A stretch of DNA of 64,000 nt from Pseudomonas mosselii (GCF_003205295.1 NZ_QJRP01000007.1:216235-280234), one strand, 5' to 3'; positions 25,377 to 34,698 are shown, numbered from the stretch's first letter. A program made the numbers and translations. The notes: generated from the letters alone by a model not told the origin.

Positions 25377-25742
25377 TGCGTCGTCCTGTCAGGAAGGGGT
25401 CGTTGACCAACGCCTACTGAGCGCTTGCCACGCCGGCAAGTCAACGAGCAGGCGACGGAGGGTCGTGTGGCGGGTTGTCGCGCAGTAAAGCGCATAGACG
25501 AGCGAGCGGTGGCGCTCAACAAGTGAAAGTCGCATTTTCGAAAGTAAACTTCGAACCGTTGTCTATAACTGTCACGGTGCATGACTGGAACTAATGCTTA
25601 TCGCTGGCGCCGTTGATCCATCGCAGTTTGCGCAAATTAGTGCGGCGCAGTTTAATTTTCGAAAACGAAAAAATGACGCCAAAAAACGCTGGACATCAAG
25701 TTTCAATGTGTGTCAGTTTTTTTGCGCCTCATAAAGGCGAGT
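25377..25742. other. AT-rich intergenic region upstream of aprA
   Basis: Holds no convincing gene. It is visibly more AT-rich than its surroundings and contains two TTTCGAAA palindromes (25536-25543 and 25656-25665). The promoters of aprA and of the divergent hypothetical gene must lie here. I see no certain -35/-10 pair. Confidence 0.5.
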
Positions 25743-25777
25743 GACAGGAAGTTCTCGCCCGGTGGGAGAACCCTGTC
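25743..25777 (+). promoter_or_regulatory. Stem-loop in the probable aprA leader
   Basis: GACAGG and GTTCTC on the left pair with GAGAAC and CCTGTC on the right, giving a 12-bp stem with an AA bulge and a nine-base loop. It ends 40 bases before the aprA ATG and is followed by a T6 run 13 bases later. GGA motifs lie at 25747, 25778 and 25804. In other pseudomonads protease genes are under Gac/Rsm control, so these could be Rsm sites; that is inference. Confidence 0.5.
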
Positions 25778-25817
25778 GGACATCAACTGCTTTTTTGTAC
25801 ACAAGGAAGTAATCTGC

Positions 25818-27275
25818 ATGTCGAAAGTCAAAGAAAACGCCATTGTTTCCGCCGTTTCCGCACTGCAACCGAAGGGGCCAAGTTCGTCCTTCGGCCTGAT
25901 CGACAGCTTTGCCCACCAGTACGACCGCGGCGGCGCGAACATCAATGGCAAGAAGTCCTTCACGGCCGACCAGGCCGCCGATCACATCCTGCGTGACGGC
26001 GCTTCCTGGAAAGACCTGAACAAGGACGGCACGATCAGCCTCACCTACACCTTCCTGACCAAGGCACCGTCGGACTTCTACAGCCGCGGACTGGGCACCT
26101 TCAGCCAGTTCAGCGACCTGCAGAAGCAACAGGCCAAGCTGTCCATGCAGTCCTGGGCTGACGTGGCCAAGGTCACCTTCACCGAGGCGGCATCGGGTGG
26201 CGATGGCCACATGACCTACGGCAACTTCAGCGCCAGCAACGGCGGCGCGGCATTCGCCTACCTGCCGTTCGACGGCCCGGGCTCGCACAAGGGTGAATCC
26301 TGGTACCTGATCAACAGCGGCTACCAGGTCAACATCAACCCGGGCACCGGCAACTACGGTCGTCAGACCCTGACCCACGAGATCGGTCACGTACTGGGCC
26401 TGTCCCACCCTGGCGACTACAACGCCGGCGAGGGCAACCCGACCTACCGTGATGCCGACTACGCCCAGGACACCCGTGGCTACAGCATCATGAGCTACTG
26501 GAGCGAGAGCAACAACGGCCAGAACTTCATCAAGGGCGGCGGTCAGTACTACGCCTCGGCCCCGCTGATGGACGACATCCTGGCGATCCAGAAGCTCTAC
26601 GGCGCCAACTACGCCACCCGTGCCAACGACACCACCTACGGCTTCAACTCCACCGCTGATCGCGACTTCTACTCGGCCACCTCGGCCTCGTCGAAGCTGG
26701 TGTTCTCGGTGTGGGACGGTGGCGGCAACGACACCTTCGACTTCTCCGGGTTCACCCAGAACCAGAAGATCAACCTCAACGAAGCGTCGTTCTCCGACGT
26801 CGGCGGCATGGTCGGCAACGTCTCCATCGCCAAGGGCGTGACCATCGAAAACGCCTTCGGCGGCTCGGGCAACGACCTGCTGATCGGCAATGCGCTGGCC
26901 AACGTGCTCAAGGGTGGTGCCGGCAACGACATCATCTACGGCGGTGGCGGTGCCGACCAGCTGTGGGGCGGCACCGGTTCGGACACCTTCGTGTTCGCGG
27001 CCGTCAGCGACTCCACCAAGGCGGCGCCGGATCGCATCATGGACTTCACCTCGGGTGTGGACAAGATCGACCTGTCGGCGATCTCCGCGTTCGCCGTGAA
27101 CAAGCTGCCGCTGCAGTTCGTCAACGCCTTTACCGGTCATGCCGGCGAGGCGCTGCTGACCTACGACCAGGCCACCAACCTGGGCAGCCTGTCCATCGAC
27201 TTCACCGGAAACAGCTCGGCTGACTTCCTGGTGACCACCGTTGGCCAGGCCGCTGTCACCGACATCGTGGTCTGA
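25818..27275 (+). CDS. aprA: Serralysin-family alkaline zinc metalloprotease
   Basis: A 485-residue secreted protease. The zinc site is [11 protein letters not shown] with His187, Glu188, His191 and His197. The Met-turn of metzincins is SIMSYW (Met225), with the conserved tyrosine at 227. Near residues 348-400 lies a short series of RTX nonapeptides ([27 protein letters not shown]) that bind calcium. The end TDIVV is the C-terminal secretion signal read by type I systems. There is no Sec signal peptide, as expected. The start follows AAGGAAG. The neighbouring inhibitor and AprDEF genes make the assignment firm. Homologues degrade host proteins and act as virulence factors in insects. Confidence 0.97.
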   Translation: MSKVKENAIVSAVSALQPKGPSSSFGLIDSFAHQYDRGGANINGKKSFTADQAADHILRDGASWKDLNKDGTISLTYTFLTKAPSDFYSRGLGTFSQFSDLQKQQAKLSMQSWADVAKVTFTEAASGGDGHMTYGNFSASNGGAAFAYLPFDGPGSHKGESWYLINSGYQVNINPGTGNYGRQTLTHEIGHVLGLSHPGDYNAGEGNPTYRDADYAQDTRGYSIMSYWSESNNGQNFIKGGGQYYASAPLMDDILAIQKLYGANYATRANDTTYGFNSTADRDFYSATSASSKLVFSVWDGGGNDTFDFSGFTQNQKINLNEASFSDVGGMVGNVSIAKGVTIENAFGGSGNDLLIGNALANVLKGGAGNDIIYGGGGADQLWGGTGSDTFVFAAVSDSTKAAPDRIMDFTSGVDKIDLSAISAFAVNKLPLQFVNAFTGHAGEALLTYDQATNLGSLSIDFTGNSSADFLVTTVGQAAVTDIVV

Positions 27276-27283
27276 TGCAACAG

Positions 27284-27311
27284 GGGGCGGCGCTTGCGCG
27301 TCGCCCCTTTT
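27284..27311 (+). terminator. Terminator-like hairpin between aprA and the inhibitor gene
   Basis: GGGGCGGCGC pairs with GCGTCGCCCC across a TTGC loop with one G-U wobble, followed by four T residues. It may stop part of the transcription after aprA. Confidence 0.65.
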
Positions 27312-27328
27312 GCCGGTGAGGCGAACCA

Positions 27329-27706
27329 ATGAAAGCAAACCTGAGAACGATCGCGCTGGCCGCGATCCCCATGATGTCGATGACCGAGGTAGTCATGGCG
27401 AGCAGCCTGTTACTCCCCAACGCCGCGCAACTGGCCGGCCGTTGGCAGCTTTACCCCGAACAGCAGCAAGCGCAGGCCTGCGACCTGCGTCTTGGTGCCG
27501 CGGAAGGCGAAATCGAAGGTGACCTGGAGTGTGCCAAAGAGCTGATAGGCCTGCGCCCCGGCAGCTGGCTGGTGACCCCCGACACCCTGGCCCTGGTGGG
27601 CGGTGATGGCAGCAGCGTGGTGCATTTCAGCCGCGAAGGCGCCCAGCGCTACGCCTGGACCACTCCGGATGGCAAGCAACTGGTGCTCGAGCGCCTCGAC
27701 AAATAA
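27329..27706 (+). CDS. aprI: Periplasmic serralysin inhibitor
   Basis: A 125-residue Inh-family inhibitor. A signal peptide (MKANLRTIALAAIPMMSMTE, ending VMA) precedes a mature domain of about 100 residues with the Inh-type beta barrel pattern AAQLAGRWQLYPEQQQ and two cysteines (CDLRL and LECAKE) that can form one disulfide. The mature N-terminus SSLLLP can reach into the protease active site. It protects the cell from its own AprA in the periplasm. The gene lies 53 bases after aprA. Confidence 0.93.
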   Translation: MKANLRTIALAAIPMMSMTEVVMASSLLLPNAAQLAGRWQLYPEQQQAQACDLRLGAAEGEIEGDLECAKELIGLRPGSWLVTPDTLALVGGDGSSVVHFSREGAQRYAWTTPDGKQLVLERLDK

Positions 27707-27712
27707 TTCCCA

Positions 27713-27734
27713 CCTGGAACTAAAAAGTTCCAGG
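27713..27734 (+). promoter_or_regulatory. Perfect 9-bp hairpin between aprI and aprD
   Basis: CCTGGAACT pairs with AGTTCCAGG across an AAAA loop. No T run follows, so it looks like an RNA-stability or processing hairpin rather than a terminator. Confidence 0.6.
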
Positions 27735-27750
27735 CGAGCCAGGGCGAAAC

Positions 27751-29472
27751 ATGAAACTACCGAGCCAAAAGCCCGGGGCGCCTTTGTGGGCGGCACTCGG
27801 CGAACATAAGTCAACCTTGATCAGCGTGGGCTGTTTCACGGCATTGATCAACTTGCTCATGCTGGTGCCGTCAATTTATATGCTTCAAGTGTACGACCGT
27901 GTACTGAGTTCGCAGAGCACCACAACTTTGTGGGTGCTTACCCTGATGGTGGTCGGCTTCTTCGTTTATATAGGCGGGCTTGAAGCAGTCCGCAGTTTCA
28001 TTGTCATCCGCGTGGGCAACCAGTTGGAGAAAAGTTTCAACTTGAAGGTCTACCGCGCCGCCTTCGAGCGCAACTTGCGCCAGCGCGACGGCGCCGCCGG
28101 GCAGGCCCTGGGCGATCTGACCCAGCTGCGCCAGTTCATCACCGGCCCCGCGCTGTTCGCCTTCTTCGATGCGCCCTGGTTTCCCATCTACCTGGCGGTG
28201 ATCTTCGCCTTCAACGTCTGGCTGGGGGTGATGGCCACGGTCGGCGCGCTAATGCTGATCGCCCTGGCGATCCTCAACGAACGCCTCACCCACGCCACCC
28301 TGGCCGAGGCCAGTGGCTTCCAGCAGCAATCCACGCAACTGGCCGGCAGCCAGCTGCAAAGCGCCGAAAGCATCCAGGCCATGGGCATGCTCGGCGCCCT
28401 GCGCCAGCGCTGGTACACCTTGCACGGACGCTTCCTCGACCTGCAGAACAAGGCCAGCGATACGTCGGCGGTGATCACCGCCACCAGCAAGGGCCTGCGC
28501 CTGTGCCTGCAATCGCTGGTGCTGGGGCTGGGCGCGCTGCTGGTGATCGAGGGGCAGATGACCCCGGGCATGATGATCGCCGGCTCCATCCTGATGGGCC
28601 GGGTACTCGCCCCGATCGACCAGCTGATCGCGGTATGGAAGCAGTGGAGCGGCGCGCAGCTGGCCTACCAGCGCCTGGACGTCCTGCTGCGCGAGCACCC
28701 CGAGCCGCCGACGCCGATGCCGCTGCCGGTGCCTACCGGGCAACTGGCGGTGGAGCAGGTCAGCGCCGGCCCGCCCGGGCGCAACCTGGCCACCCTGCAG
28801 CAGGTGAACTTCGCCCTGGCGCCGGGTGAATTGCTCGGCGTGCTGGGCGCTTCGGGCTCGGGCAAGTCGACCCTGGCCAAGGTGCTGGTCGGCGTGTGGC
28901 CGACCATCAGTGGCCATGTGCGCCTCGACGGCGCCGAGCTCAGCCAATGGGACCGCGATGCCCTGGGCCCGCACATCGGCTACCTGCCGCAGAACATCGA
29001 ACTGCTGCGCGGCAGCATTGCCGAGAACATCGCCCGCTTCGGCGAGCTGGACGGCATCAAGGTGGTCGAGGCGGCCCGGCTGGCCGGCGTGCATGATTTG
29101 ATCCTGCGCCTGCCCCAAGGCTACGACACGCGCCTGGGCGAGGAGGGCGTCGACCTCTCCGGTGGCCAGAAGCAGCGCATCGCCCTGGCCCGCGCCCTGT
29201 ACGGCGATGCCCGGCTGATCGTGCTCGACGAGCCCAACTCCAACCTCGACAGCCACGGTGAGGCCGCGCTGGCCAACGCCATCGTCCAGCTCAAGGCCCA
29301 GGGCCGCACCGTGGTGCTGGTGACCCACCGCAGCGCGGCGCTGGCCCAGGCCGACAAGCTGCTGGTGATGAACGAAGGGCGCATGCAGGGCTTCGGCCCG
29401 GCCCGCGACATCCTCCACGCCATGGGCCAGGCCCCGGCGCAACGCCCGCTGCAAGCCGGAGGTGGCGCATGA
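27751..29472 (+). CDS. aprD: Type I secretion ABC transporter for AprA
   Basis: A 573-residue protein of the PrtD/AprD group. An N-terminal membrane domain has about six hydrophobic segments (residues 20-300). The ATPase domain carries Walker A GASGSGKST (366-374), the signature LSGGQKQR (469) and a Walker B LIVLDEP (489), with the H-loop in THRSA. It has no C39 peptidase domain, as expected for RTX-protease exporters. It powers export of AprA across both membranes with AprE and AprF. Its last codons overlap the aprE start by four bases. Confidence 0.96.
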   Translation: MKLPSQKPGAPLWAALGEHKSTLISVGCFTALINLLMLVPSIYMLQVYDRVLSSQSTTTLWVLTLMVVGFFVYIGGLEAVRSFIVIRVGNQLEKSFNLKVYRAAFERNLRQRDGAAGQALGDLTQLRQFITGPALFAFFDAPWFPIYLAVIFAFNVWLGVMATVGALMLIALAILNERLTHATLAEASGFQQQSTQLAGSQLQSAESIQAMGMLGALRQRWYTLHGRFLDLQNKASDTSAVITATSKGLRLCLQSLVLGLGALLVIEGQMTPGMMIAGSILMGRVLAPIDQLIAVWKQWSGAQLAYQRLDVLLREHPEPPTPMPLPVPTGQLAVEQVSAGPPGRNLATLQQVNFALAPGELLGVLGASGSGKSTLAKVLVGVWPTISGHVRLDGAELSQWDRDALGPHIGYLPQNIELLRGSIAENIARFGELDGIKVVEAARLAGVHDLILRLPQGYDTRLGEEGVDLSGGQKQRIALARALYGDARLIVLDEPNSNLDSHGEAALANAIVQLKAQGRTVVLVTHRSAALAQADKLLVMNEGRMQGFGPARDILHAMGQAPAQRPLQAGGGA

Positions 29473-30761
29473 GCCAGCACACCCGTGATGCACGTTTCCA
29501 TGTTCGCCTGGGGTGGTTGCTGACCCTGGTCGGTTTCGGCGGTTTCATGGCCTGGGCCAGCCTCGCCCCGCTCGACCAGGGCGTGCCGGTGCAGGGCACC
29601 GTGGTGGTATCGGGCAAGCGCAAGGCGGTGCAGTCGATGGCCGCCGGCGTGGTCAGCCGCATTCTGGTCAGCGAAGGCCAGCAGGTACGCCAGGGCGAGC
29701 CGCTGTTCCGCCTCGACCGCACCCAGGTGCAGGCCGATGTCGATGCGCTGCAGGCGCAGTACCGCATGACCCGCGCCGCCCTGGCGCGCTGGCAGAGCGA
29801 GCGCGACAACCTGGGGCAGGTGCACTTTCCCGCTGAGTTGCTGGAAGATTCCGACGCCCGCCTGGCACTGATTGTCGAAGGCCAGCGCCAGCTGTTCGAC
29901 AGCCGCCGCCAGGCCCAGGCTCGCGAGCAGGGCGCCCTGGCCGCCAGCATCGACGGCTCCCAGGCCCAGCTGACCGGCATGCGCCGCGCGCGCAGCGACC
30001 TGCAGGCCCAGGCCGATTCGCTGCGCGAGCAGCTCGACAGCCTGCGCCCGCTGGCCGGCGACGGCTACATCCCGCGTAACCGCGTGCTCGAGTACCAGCG
30101 CCAGTTGTCGCAGGTGCAGCGCGACCTGGCGCAGAACGCCGGCGAGAGCGCGCGCCTGGAGCAGGTGATCGTCGAGTCCCGGCTCAACCTGCAACAGCGC
30201 CGCGAGGAGTACCAGAAGGAGGTGCGCACCCAGCTGGCCGACGCCCAGGTCAAGGCAGCGACCCTGGAGCAGCAGCTCAATTCCGCGCGCTTCGAGTTGC
30301 AGCACAGCGAGATCCTGGCGCCGGCCGACGGCGTGGCGGTCAACCTCGGCGTACATACCGAGGGCGCCGTGGTGCGGGCAGGCGACACCCTGCTGGAAAT
30401 CGTGCCCCAGGGCACCGCGCTGGAAGTGGAAGGGCGCCTGCCGGTGAACCTGGTGGACAAGGTGGCGCCGCAACTGCCGGTGGATATCCTGTTCACCGCC
30501 TTCAACCAGAACCGCACGCCACGGGTGACCGGAGAAGTGGCGCTGGTCTCGGCCGACCAGTTGATCGATGAGCGCAGCGGCCAGCCGTACTACGTGCTGC
30601 GCAGCACCGTCAGCGAAGAAGCGCTGGCGCGTCTCGAGGGGCTGGCGATCCGCCCGGGCATGCCCGCCGAGCTGTTCGTGCGCACCGGCGAGCGCTCGCT
30701 GCTCAACTACCTGTTCAAACCCCTGCTCGACCGTGCAGGTACCGCCTTGACCGAACAATAA
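29469..30761 (+). CDS. aprE: Type I secretion membrane fusion protein for AprA
   Basis: A 430-residue HlyD-family adaptor. A short cytoplasmic N-terminus is followed by one transmembrane helix (about 14-34, LGWLLTLVGFGGFMAWASL). A long periplasmic coiled coil follows (about 95-285, rich in Gln, Arg, Leu and Glu), then a lipoyl-like and beta-barrel end with the family block APADGVAVNLGVHTEGAVVR. It joins AprD in the inner membrane to AprF in the outer membrane. Start ATG overlaps the aprD stop, indicating coupled translation. Confidence 0.95.
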   Translation: MSQHTRDARFHVRLGWLLTLVGFGGFMAWASLAPLDQGVPVQGTVVVSGKRKAVQSMAAGVVSRILVSEGQQVRQGEPLFRLDRTQVQADVDALQAQYRMTRAALARWQSERDNLGQVHFPAELLEDSDARLALIVEGQRQLFDSRRQAQAREQGALAASIDGSQAQLTGMRRARSDLQAQADSLREQLDSLRPLAGDGYIPRNRVLEYQRQLSQVQRDLAQNAGESARLEQVIVESRLNLQQRREEYQKEVRTQLADAQVKAATLEQQLNSARFELQHSEILAPADGVAVNLGVHTEGAVVRAGDTLLEIVPQGTALEVEGRLPVNLVDKVAPQLPVDILFTAFNQNRTPRVTGEVALVSADQLIDERSGQPYYVLRSTVSEEALARLEGLAIRPGMPAELFVRTGERSLLNYLFKPLLDRAGTALTEQ

Positions 30762-30771
30762 GGACCGCCCA

Positions 30772-32124
30772 GTGAAGAAGTTCCCACTGACCGGGCTGCT
30801 ACTGGCCTGCGCCTGGCTGCCGACCATCGCCCTGGCCGGCATGGGGCCGTTCCAGGTGTACGAGCAGGCCCTGCGCCGCGACCCGACGTACCTCGCCGCC
30901 TTCAAGGCCCGCGAGGCTGGCCAGGAATACCGGGCCATCGGCCGCGCCGGCCTGCTGCCGAACATCTCGTACAGCTACAACAAGGGGCGCAACGACTCCG
31001 AGGTGCGCTACCTGGGGGATTCGCGGCGGCAAAAGGAAGACCGCAACTACAACAGCATGGGCTCGACCTTCATCCTCCAGCAGCCGCTGTTCGACTACGA
31101 GGCGTATTCGAGCTACCGCAAGGGTGTGGCCCAGGCGTTGTTCGCCGACGAAAGCTTCCGCGACCAGAGCCAGCAGTTGCTGGTGCGGGTGATGACCAGC
31201 TACACCCAGGCGCTGTTCGCCCAGGACCAGATCGCCATCAGCGTGGCCAGCAAGCAGGCCTACCGCCAGCAGTTCCAGCAGAACCAGCGCCTGTTCGACG
31301 CTGGCGAAGGCACCCGCACCGATATCCTCGAAGCCCAGGCCCGTTACGAGCTGGCCGATGCCGAGGAGATCAAGGCGCGCAACGAGCAGGATGCCGCGCT
31401 GCGCGAGCTGGGCGCGTTGATCGGCGAGCCGGCGGTGCGGGTCGAGGACCTGGCGCCGCTGCGCCTGGGCTTCGCCCTGCCGGTGGTCGACCCCAGCGGC
31501 TACGAGGCCTGGCAAGAGCGGGCCCTGGCCAACAACCCGCAACTGGCCTCATCACGCCAGGCGCTGGAAGTGGCGCGTTACGAAGTCGAGCGCAACCGTG
31601 CCGGGCACCTGCCCAAGGTCACCGCGTTCGCCACTTCGCGGCGCCAGGAGTCGGACAGCGGCAACACCTACAACCAGCGCTACGACACCAACACCGTGGG
31701 CATCGAAGTCAGCGTGCCGATCTTCGCCGGGGGCGGCGTGCTGGCCTCGACCCGCCAGGCCAGCCGGCATCTGGAGCAGGCCGAGTACGAGCTCGACGGC
31801 AACACCCGCAGCGCGTTGATCGAGCTGCGCAGGCAGTACAACGCCTGCGAGTCCGGCGCCAGCCGCCTGCGCGCCTACGAGCGGGCGCTGGTGGCAGCCG
31901 AGGCGCTGGTGGTGTCCACCCGCAAGAGCGTGCAGGGTGGCGAGCGGGTCAATCTGGACGTGCTCAACGCCGAGCAGCAACTGGCCACCACCCGCCGCGA
32001 CCTGGCCCAGGCGCGTTACGACTACCTGTTGGCGTGGATCAAGCTGCATTACCAGGCCGGGGTGTTGAGCGAGACGCAACTGGCGCGGGTTGATGAAGCG
32101 TTCATCGAGGGCAAGTCAGGCTGA
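30772..32124 (+). CDS. aprF: Type I secretion outer-membrane channel for AprA
   Basis: A 450-residue TolC-family protein with a signal peptide (MKKFPLTGLLLACAWLPTIALA). Two TolC-type repeats of long helices and strands make up the mature chain. They include YEQALRRDPTYLAAFKAREA near the front and a second copy near residue 250 (ERALANNPQLASSRQ). It forms the trimeric channel through which AprA leaves the cell. The start is GTG with AGGA upstream. It is the last gene of the operon; a REP pair follows. Confidence 0.94.
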   Translation: MKKFPLTGLLLACAWLPTIALAGMGPFQVYEQALRRDPTYLAAFKAREAGQEYRAIGRAGLLPNISYSYNKGRNDSEVRYLGDSRRQKEDRNYNSMGSTFILQQPLFDYEAYSSYRKGVAQALFADESFRDQSQQLLVRVMTSYTQALFAQDQIAISVASKQAYRQQFQQNQRLFDAGEGTRTDILEAQARYELADAEEIKARNEQDAALRELGALIGEPAVRVEDLAPLRLGFALPVVDPSGYEAWQERALANNPQLASSRQALEVARYEVERNRAGHLPKVTAFATSRRQESDSGNTYNQRYDTNTVGIEVSVPIFAGGGVLASTRQASRHLEQAEYELDGNTRSALIELRRQYNACESGASRLRAYERALVAAEALVVSTRKSVQGGERVNLDVLNAEQQLATTRRDLAQARYDYLLAWIKLHYQAGVLSETQLARVDEAFIEGKSG

Positions 32125-32155
32125 GCCCAAGGCTCCAGGCCATGCACAAATCCCC

Positions 32156-32288
32156 CTGTGGGAGCGGCCTTGCCGAGGCGTCGGACCGGTCGGAAAGGGC
32201 CGCAAAGCGGCCCCAGGATTCGTGCATCAAGCTGATATCGCCGGGGCCGCTACGCGGCCCTTTCGCGACACAAGGCCGCTCCCACAGG
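32156..32288. repeat. REP pair, family A with mismatched arms
   Basis: The left arm has the long variant GCCTTGCCGAGGCGTCGGAC, the right arm the short GCGACACAAGGCC form. Outer GGGAGCGGCC / GGCCGCTCCC ends match. Lies at the end of the apr operon. Confidence 0.82.
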
Positions 32289-32303
32289 GGGATGTCTGGG
32301 CAT

Positions 32304-33491
32304 TCAGGCTGCCACGACCAGCTTCCCGCGCTTGCGCTCCGCCAACCCCCACACCACCAGCGCCAGCGCCCCGATCACCAGCCCGGCCACCACGATCCCG
32401 TTCCACCCATGCACCTCGAACAGCTGCGTCCCCAGCAACGACCCCAGCGCCCCGCCAATGAAGTAACAGGTGATATACCCGGCATTGAGCCGCGTACGCG
32501 CCTCCGGCCGCAGCACGATCACCGCGTTCTGGTTGCTCACGTGCACCAGCTGCACTGCCAGGTCGAGCAGCAGCACCCCCACCAGCAACGCCACCAGCGA
32601 GCTCTGCGCGAACCCCAGCGGTACCCACGATAGCAGCAGCGCCACCAGCCCCACGGTGGTGCCCAGCGGCCCCTTGCCTCGATCAGCCAGGCGCCCGGCC
32701 CAGTTTGCCGCCAGCGCGCCAACCGCCCCGGCCAGGCCAAACAGGCCGATCACCGCGTCGGAATAGTGATAGGGCGCATTGCTCAGCAGGAACGCCAGCG
32801 GCGTCCAGAACAGCGCGAACAGGCTGAAGGCCAGCAACCCCAGCAGCGAGCGCAGACGCAGTACCGGCTCCTCGGCGAACAGGCGAAACACCGAGCCGAT
32901 CAGCGCCGGGTACTTGAGCCCTGCGTGGCTGTGGTGCCGCGGCAGGCTGCGGTAAAGAGCGAGGGCGCTGATCGCCATCAGCGCCGCCGCCAGCACGTAG
33001 ATGCTGCGCCAGCCACCCAGCTCGGCCATGAAACCGGCGGCGGTGCGCGCCAGCAGGATGCCCAGCAACAACCCGCTCATCAGCGTGCCTACGGCGCGGC
33101 CGCGTTGCTCCGGGGCGCTGAGGGCGGCGGCCATGGGCACCAGTACCTGGGCCACCACCGAGAACAGCCCGGTCAGCGCTGTGCCGAACAGCAGCCACGG
33201 CAGGCTTGGCGCGCAGGCGCTGATCAGCAGCCCGGCGGTGGCGATCAGCACCATGGTGACGATCAGTCGGCGCTGCTCGAACAGGTCGCCCAGCGGCGCC
33301 AGCAACAGCAGGCCGGCACCGTAGCTGAGCTGGGCGGCGATGACGATGGTGCCGGCGCTGGCGGTGCTCAGGCCGAACTGATGGGCGATGCTGTGCAGCA
33401 GCGGTTGGGCGTAGTAGTTGCTGGCCACGGCCAGGCCGGTGGCGGTGGCCATCAGCAGGATCAGGGCGCGGCCGAGAGTCGGGGTGTTCAT
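32304..33491 (-). CDS. MFS transporter
   Basis: A 395-residue inner-membrane protein with 12 predicted helices and the MFS loop pattern PLGDLFEQRR between helices two and three (the A-motif position). It has the general look of drug/H+ antiporters of the Bcr/CflA or arabinose-efflux kind. The ATG at 33491 is chosen because the longer frame adds a Cys/Pro-rich unlikely leader. It is divergent from the LysR gene at 33600, which probably controls it. The substrate is unknown. Confidence 0.83.
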   Translation of the reverse strand: MNTPTLGRALILLMATATGLAVASNYYAQPLLHSIAHQFGLSTASAGTIVIAAQLSYGAGLLLLAPLGDLFEQRRLIVTMVLIATAGLLISACAPSLPWLLFGTALTGLFSVVAQVLVPMAAALSAPEQRGRAVGTLMSGLLLGILLARTAAGFMAELGGWRSIYVLAAALMAISALALYRSLPRHHSHAGLKYPALIGSVFRLFAEEPVLRLRSLLGLLAFSLFALFWTPLAFLLSNAPYHYSDAVIGLFGLAGAVGALAANWAGRLADRGKGPLGTTVGLVALLLSWVPLGFAQSSLVALLVGVLLLDLAVQLVHVSNQNAVIVLRPEARTRLNAGYITCYFIGGALGSLLGTQLFEVHGWNGIVVAGLVIGALALVVWGLAERKRGKLVVAA

Positions 33492-33599
33492 GGGCAGTCT
33501 CGTTGCAGGCAAGGTTGTGTGGCGACAAGTATCAGGAAGTGTCTGGCATGACACCAATGTATAGTTTTCAACTTATCCATCTTGAAAGCAGATAGATCG
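33492..33599. promoter_or_regulatory. Divergent promoter region of the MFS and LysR genes
   Basis: 108-base spacer with an AT-rich centre (TATAGTTTTCAACTTAT). LysR-type regulators normally bind such shared spacers. The exact operator is not resolved. Confidence 0.4.
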
Positions 33600-34478
33600 A
33601 TGAACCTCAAGCAGCTCGAATACGCCCTGGCCGTGGCCGACACCGGCAGTTTCACCCGTGCCGCCGAGCGCTGCCATGTGGTGCAGTCGGCCCTCAGCCA
33701 CCAGGTGGCGCGGCTGGAGGCACAGCTGGGGGTGAGCCTGTTCGAGCGCAGTTCGCGGCGGGTGCGCCTGACCCCGGCGGGCGAGGCCTTCGTGCTCAGC
33801 GCCCGGCCGGCGGTGGCGGCGGCGCGGCGGGTGGCCGAGGATGTCGCCGCCGCCTGTGGGCAGGTGCGTGGGCGCCTGTCGATCGGCGAGATCAGCTCGC
33901 TCACAGCGCTGGACCTGGTCGACCTGCTGGCGGTGTTCCATGAGCGTTATCCGCAGGTGGATGTGCGCTGGTTGACGGCCAAGAGCGAATTGCTGATGGC
34001 GGACGTCTGCGAACGGCGCCTGGACGTGGGCTTCATCGGCCTGTGGCAGGGCGAGGCGCTGCACGGCGTGCAGCATCGCCTGCTGGCGCGGGAGGAGCTG
34101 GTGGCGGTGCTGCCGCCCGGCCATCGGCTGGAGGGCAGGGCGCAACTGGCCCTGGCCGATCTGGCCGACGAGGTGCTGGTGGACTTTCCCGAGGGCACCG
34201 GGGCGCGCCGGCAGACCGACGAGGCGTTCCAGGCGGCGGGGGTGCGGCATCGGGTGCAATTCGAAATCGGCCATATTCGCCTGGTGGAGAAGTTCGTCCA
34301 GCGCGGGATGGCGCTGGGGTTGGTGCCCGAGCGCATTGCCCGGGGCTTTCAGCGAGTGGCCATGGTGCCGCTGGTGGATGCGCCGGTGCGGCATTTGTAT
34401 GCGGTCTGGTCGCCGAGCCCCACACCTGCGGCGCGGGCGTTCCTCGACGTCATGGAACAGAGCCTCCCGCCGACCTGA
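33600..34478 (+). CDS. LysR family transcriptional regulator (MFS-linked)
   Basis: A 292-residue regulator with a winged-helix DNA-binding domain at the N-terminus (MNLKQLEYALAVADTGSFTR, AALSHQVARLEAQLGVSLFERSSRRVRLTPAG) and a two-lobe effector domain (about 90-290). It is divergent from the MFS exporter gene, so it is its likely regulator. The inducer is unknown. Confidence 0.9.
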   Translation: MNLKQLEYALAVADTGSFTRAAERCHVVQSALSHQVARLEAQLGVSLFERSSRRVRLTPAGEAFVLSARPAVAAARRVAEDVAAACGQVRGRLSIGEISSLTALDLVDLLAVFHERYPQVDVRWLTAKSELLMADVCERRLDVGFIGLWQGEALHGVQHRLLAREELVAVLPPGHRLEGRAQLALADLADEVLVDFPEGTGARRQTDEAFQAAGVRHRVQFEIGHIRLVEKFVQRGMALGLVPERIARGFQRVAMVPLVDAPVRHLYAVWSPSPTPAARAFLDVMEQSLPPT

Positions 34479-34486
34479 TGCTCCCC

Positions 34487-34632
34487 TGTAGGAGCGGCCT
34501 TGCCGAGGCGTCGGACCGGTCGGAAAGGGCCGCAAAGCGGCCCCGGCAATCTATGCATCAACGCTGAGGTCCTGGGGCTGCTTTGCAGCCCTTTCCGACC
34601 GGTCCGACGCCTCGGCAAGGCCGCTCCCACAG
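34487..34632. repeat. REP pair, family A, long-arm variant
   Basis: Both arms carry the long form GCCGAGGCGTCGGACCGGTC, paired with its inverted copy GACCGGTCCGACGCCTCGGC. The pair makes an extended stem. Confidence 0.85.
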
Positions 34633-34698
34633 GAGACGGTTCCCTGCGTGACAGCGCAGCCCGAATGGCTGGGCGATCTCCTACAGGGGAATGCCACC

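Noticed and set aside
25703..25963. Minus-strand frame across the aprA start
   Set aside because: Antisense to the aprA leader and start; the sequence has no coding character.
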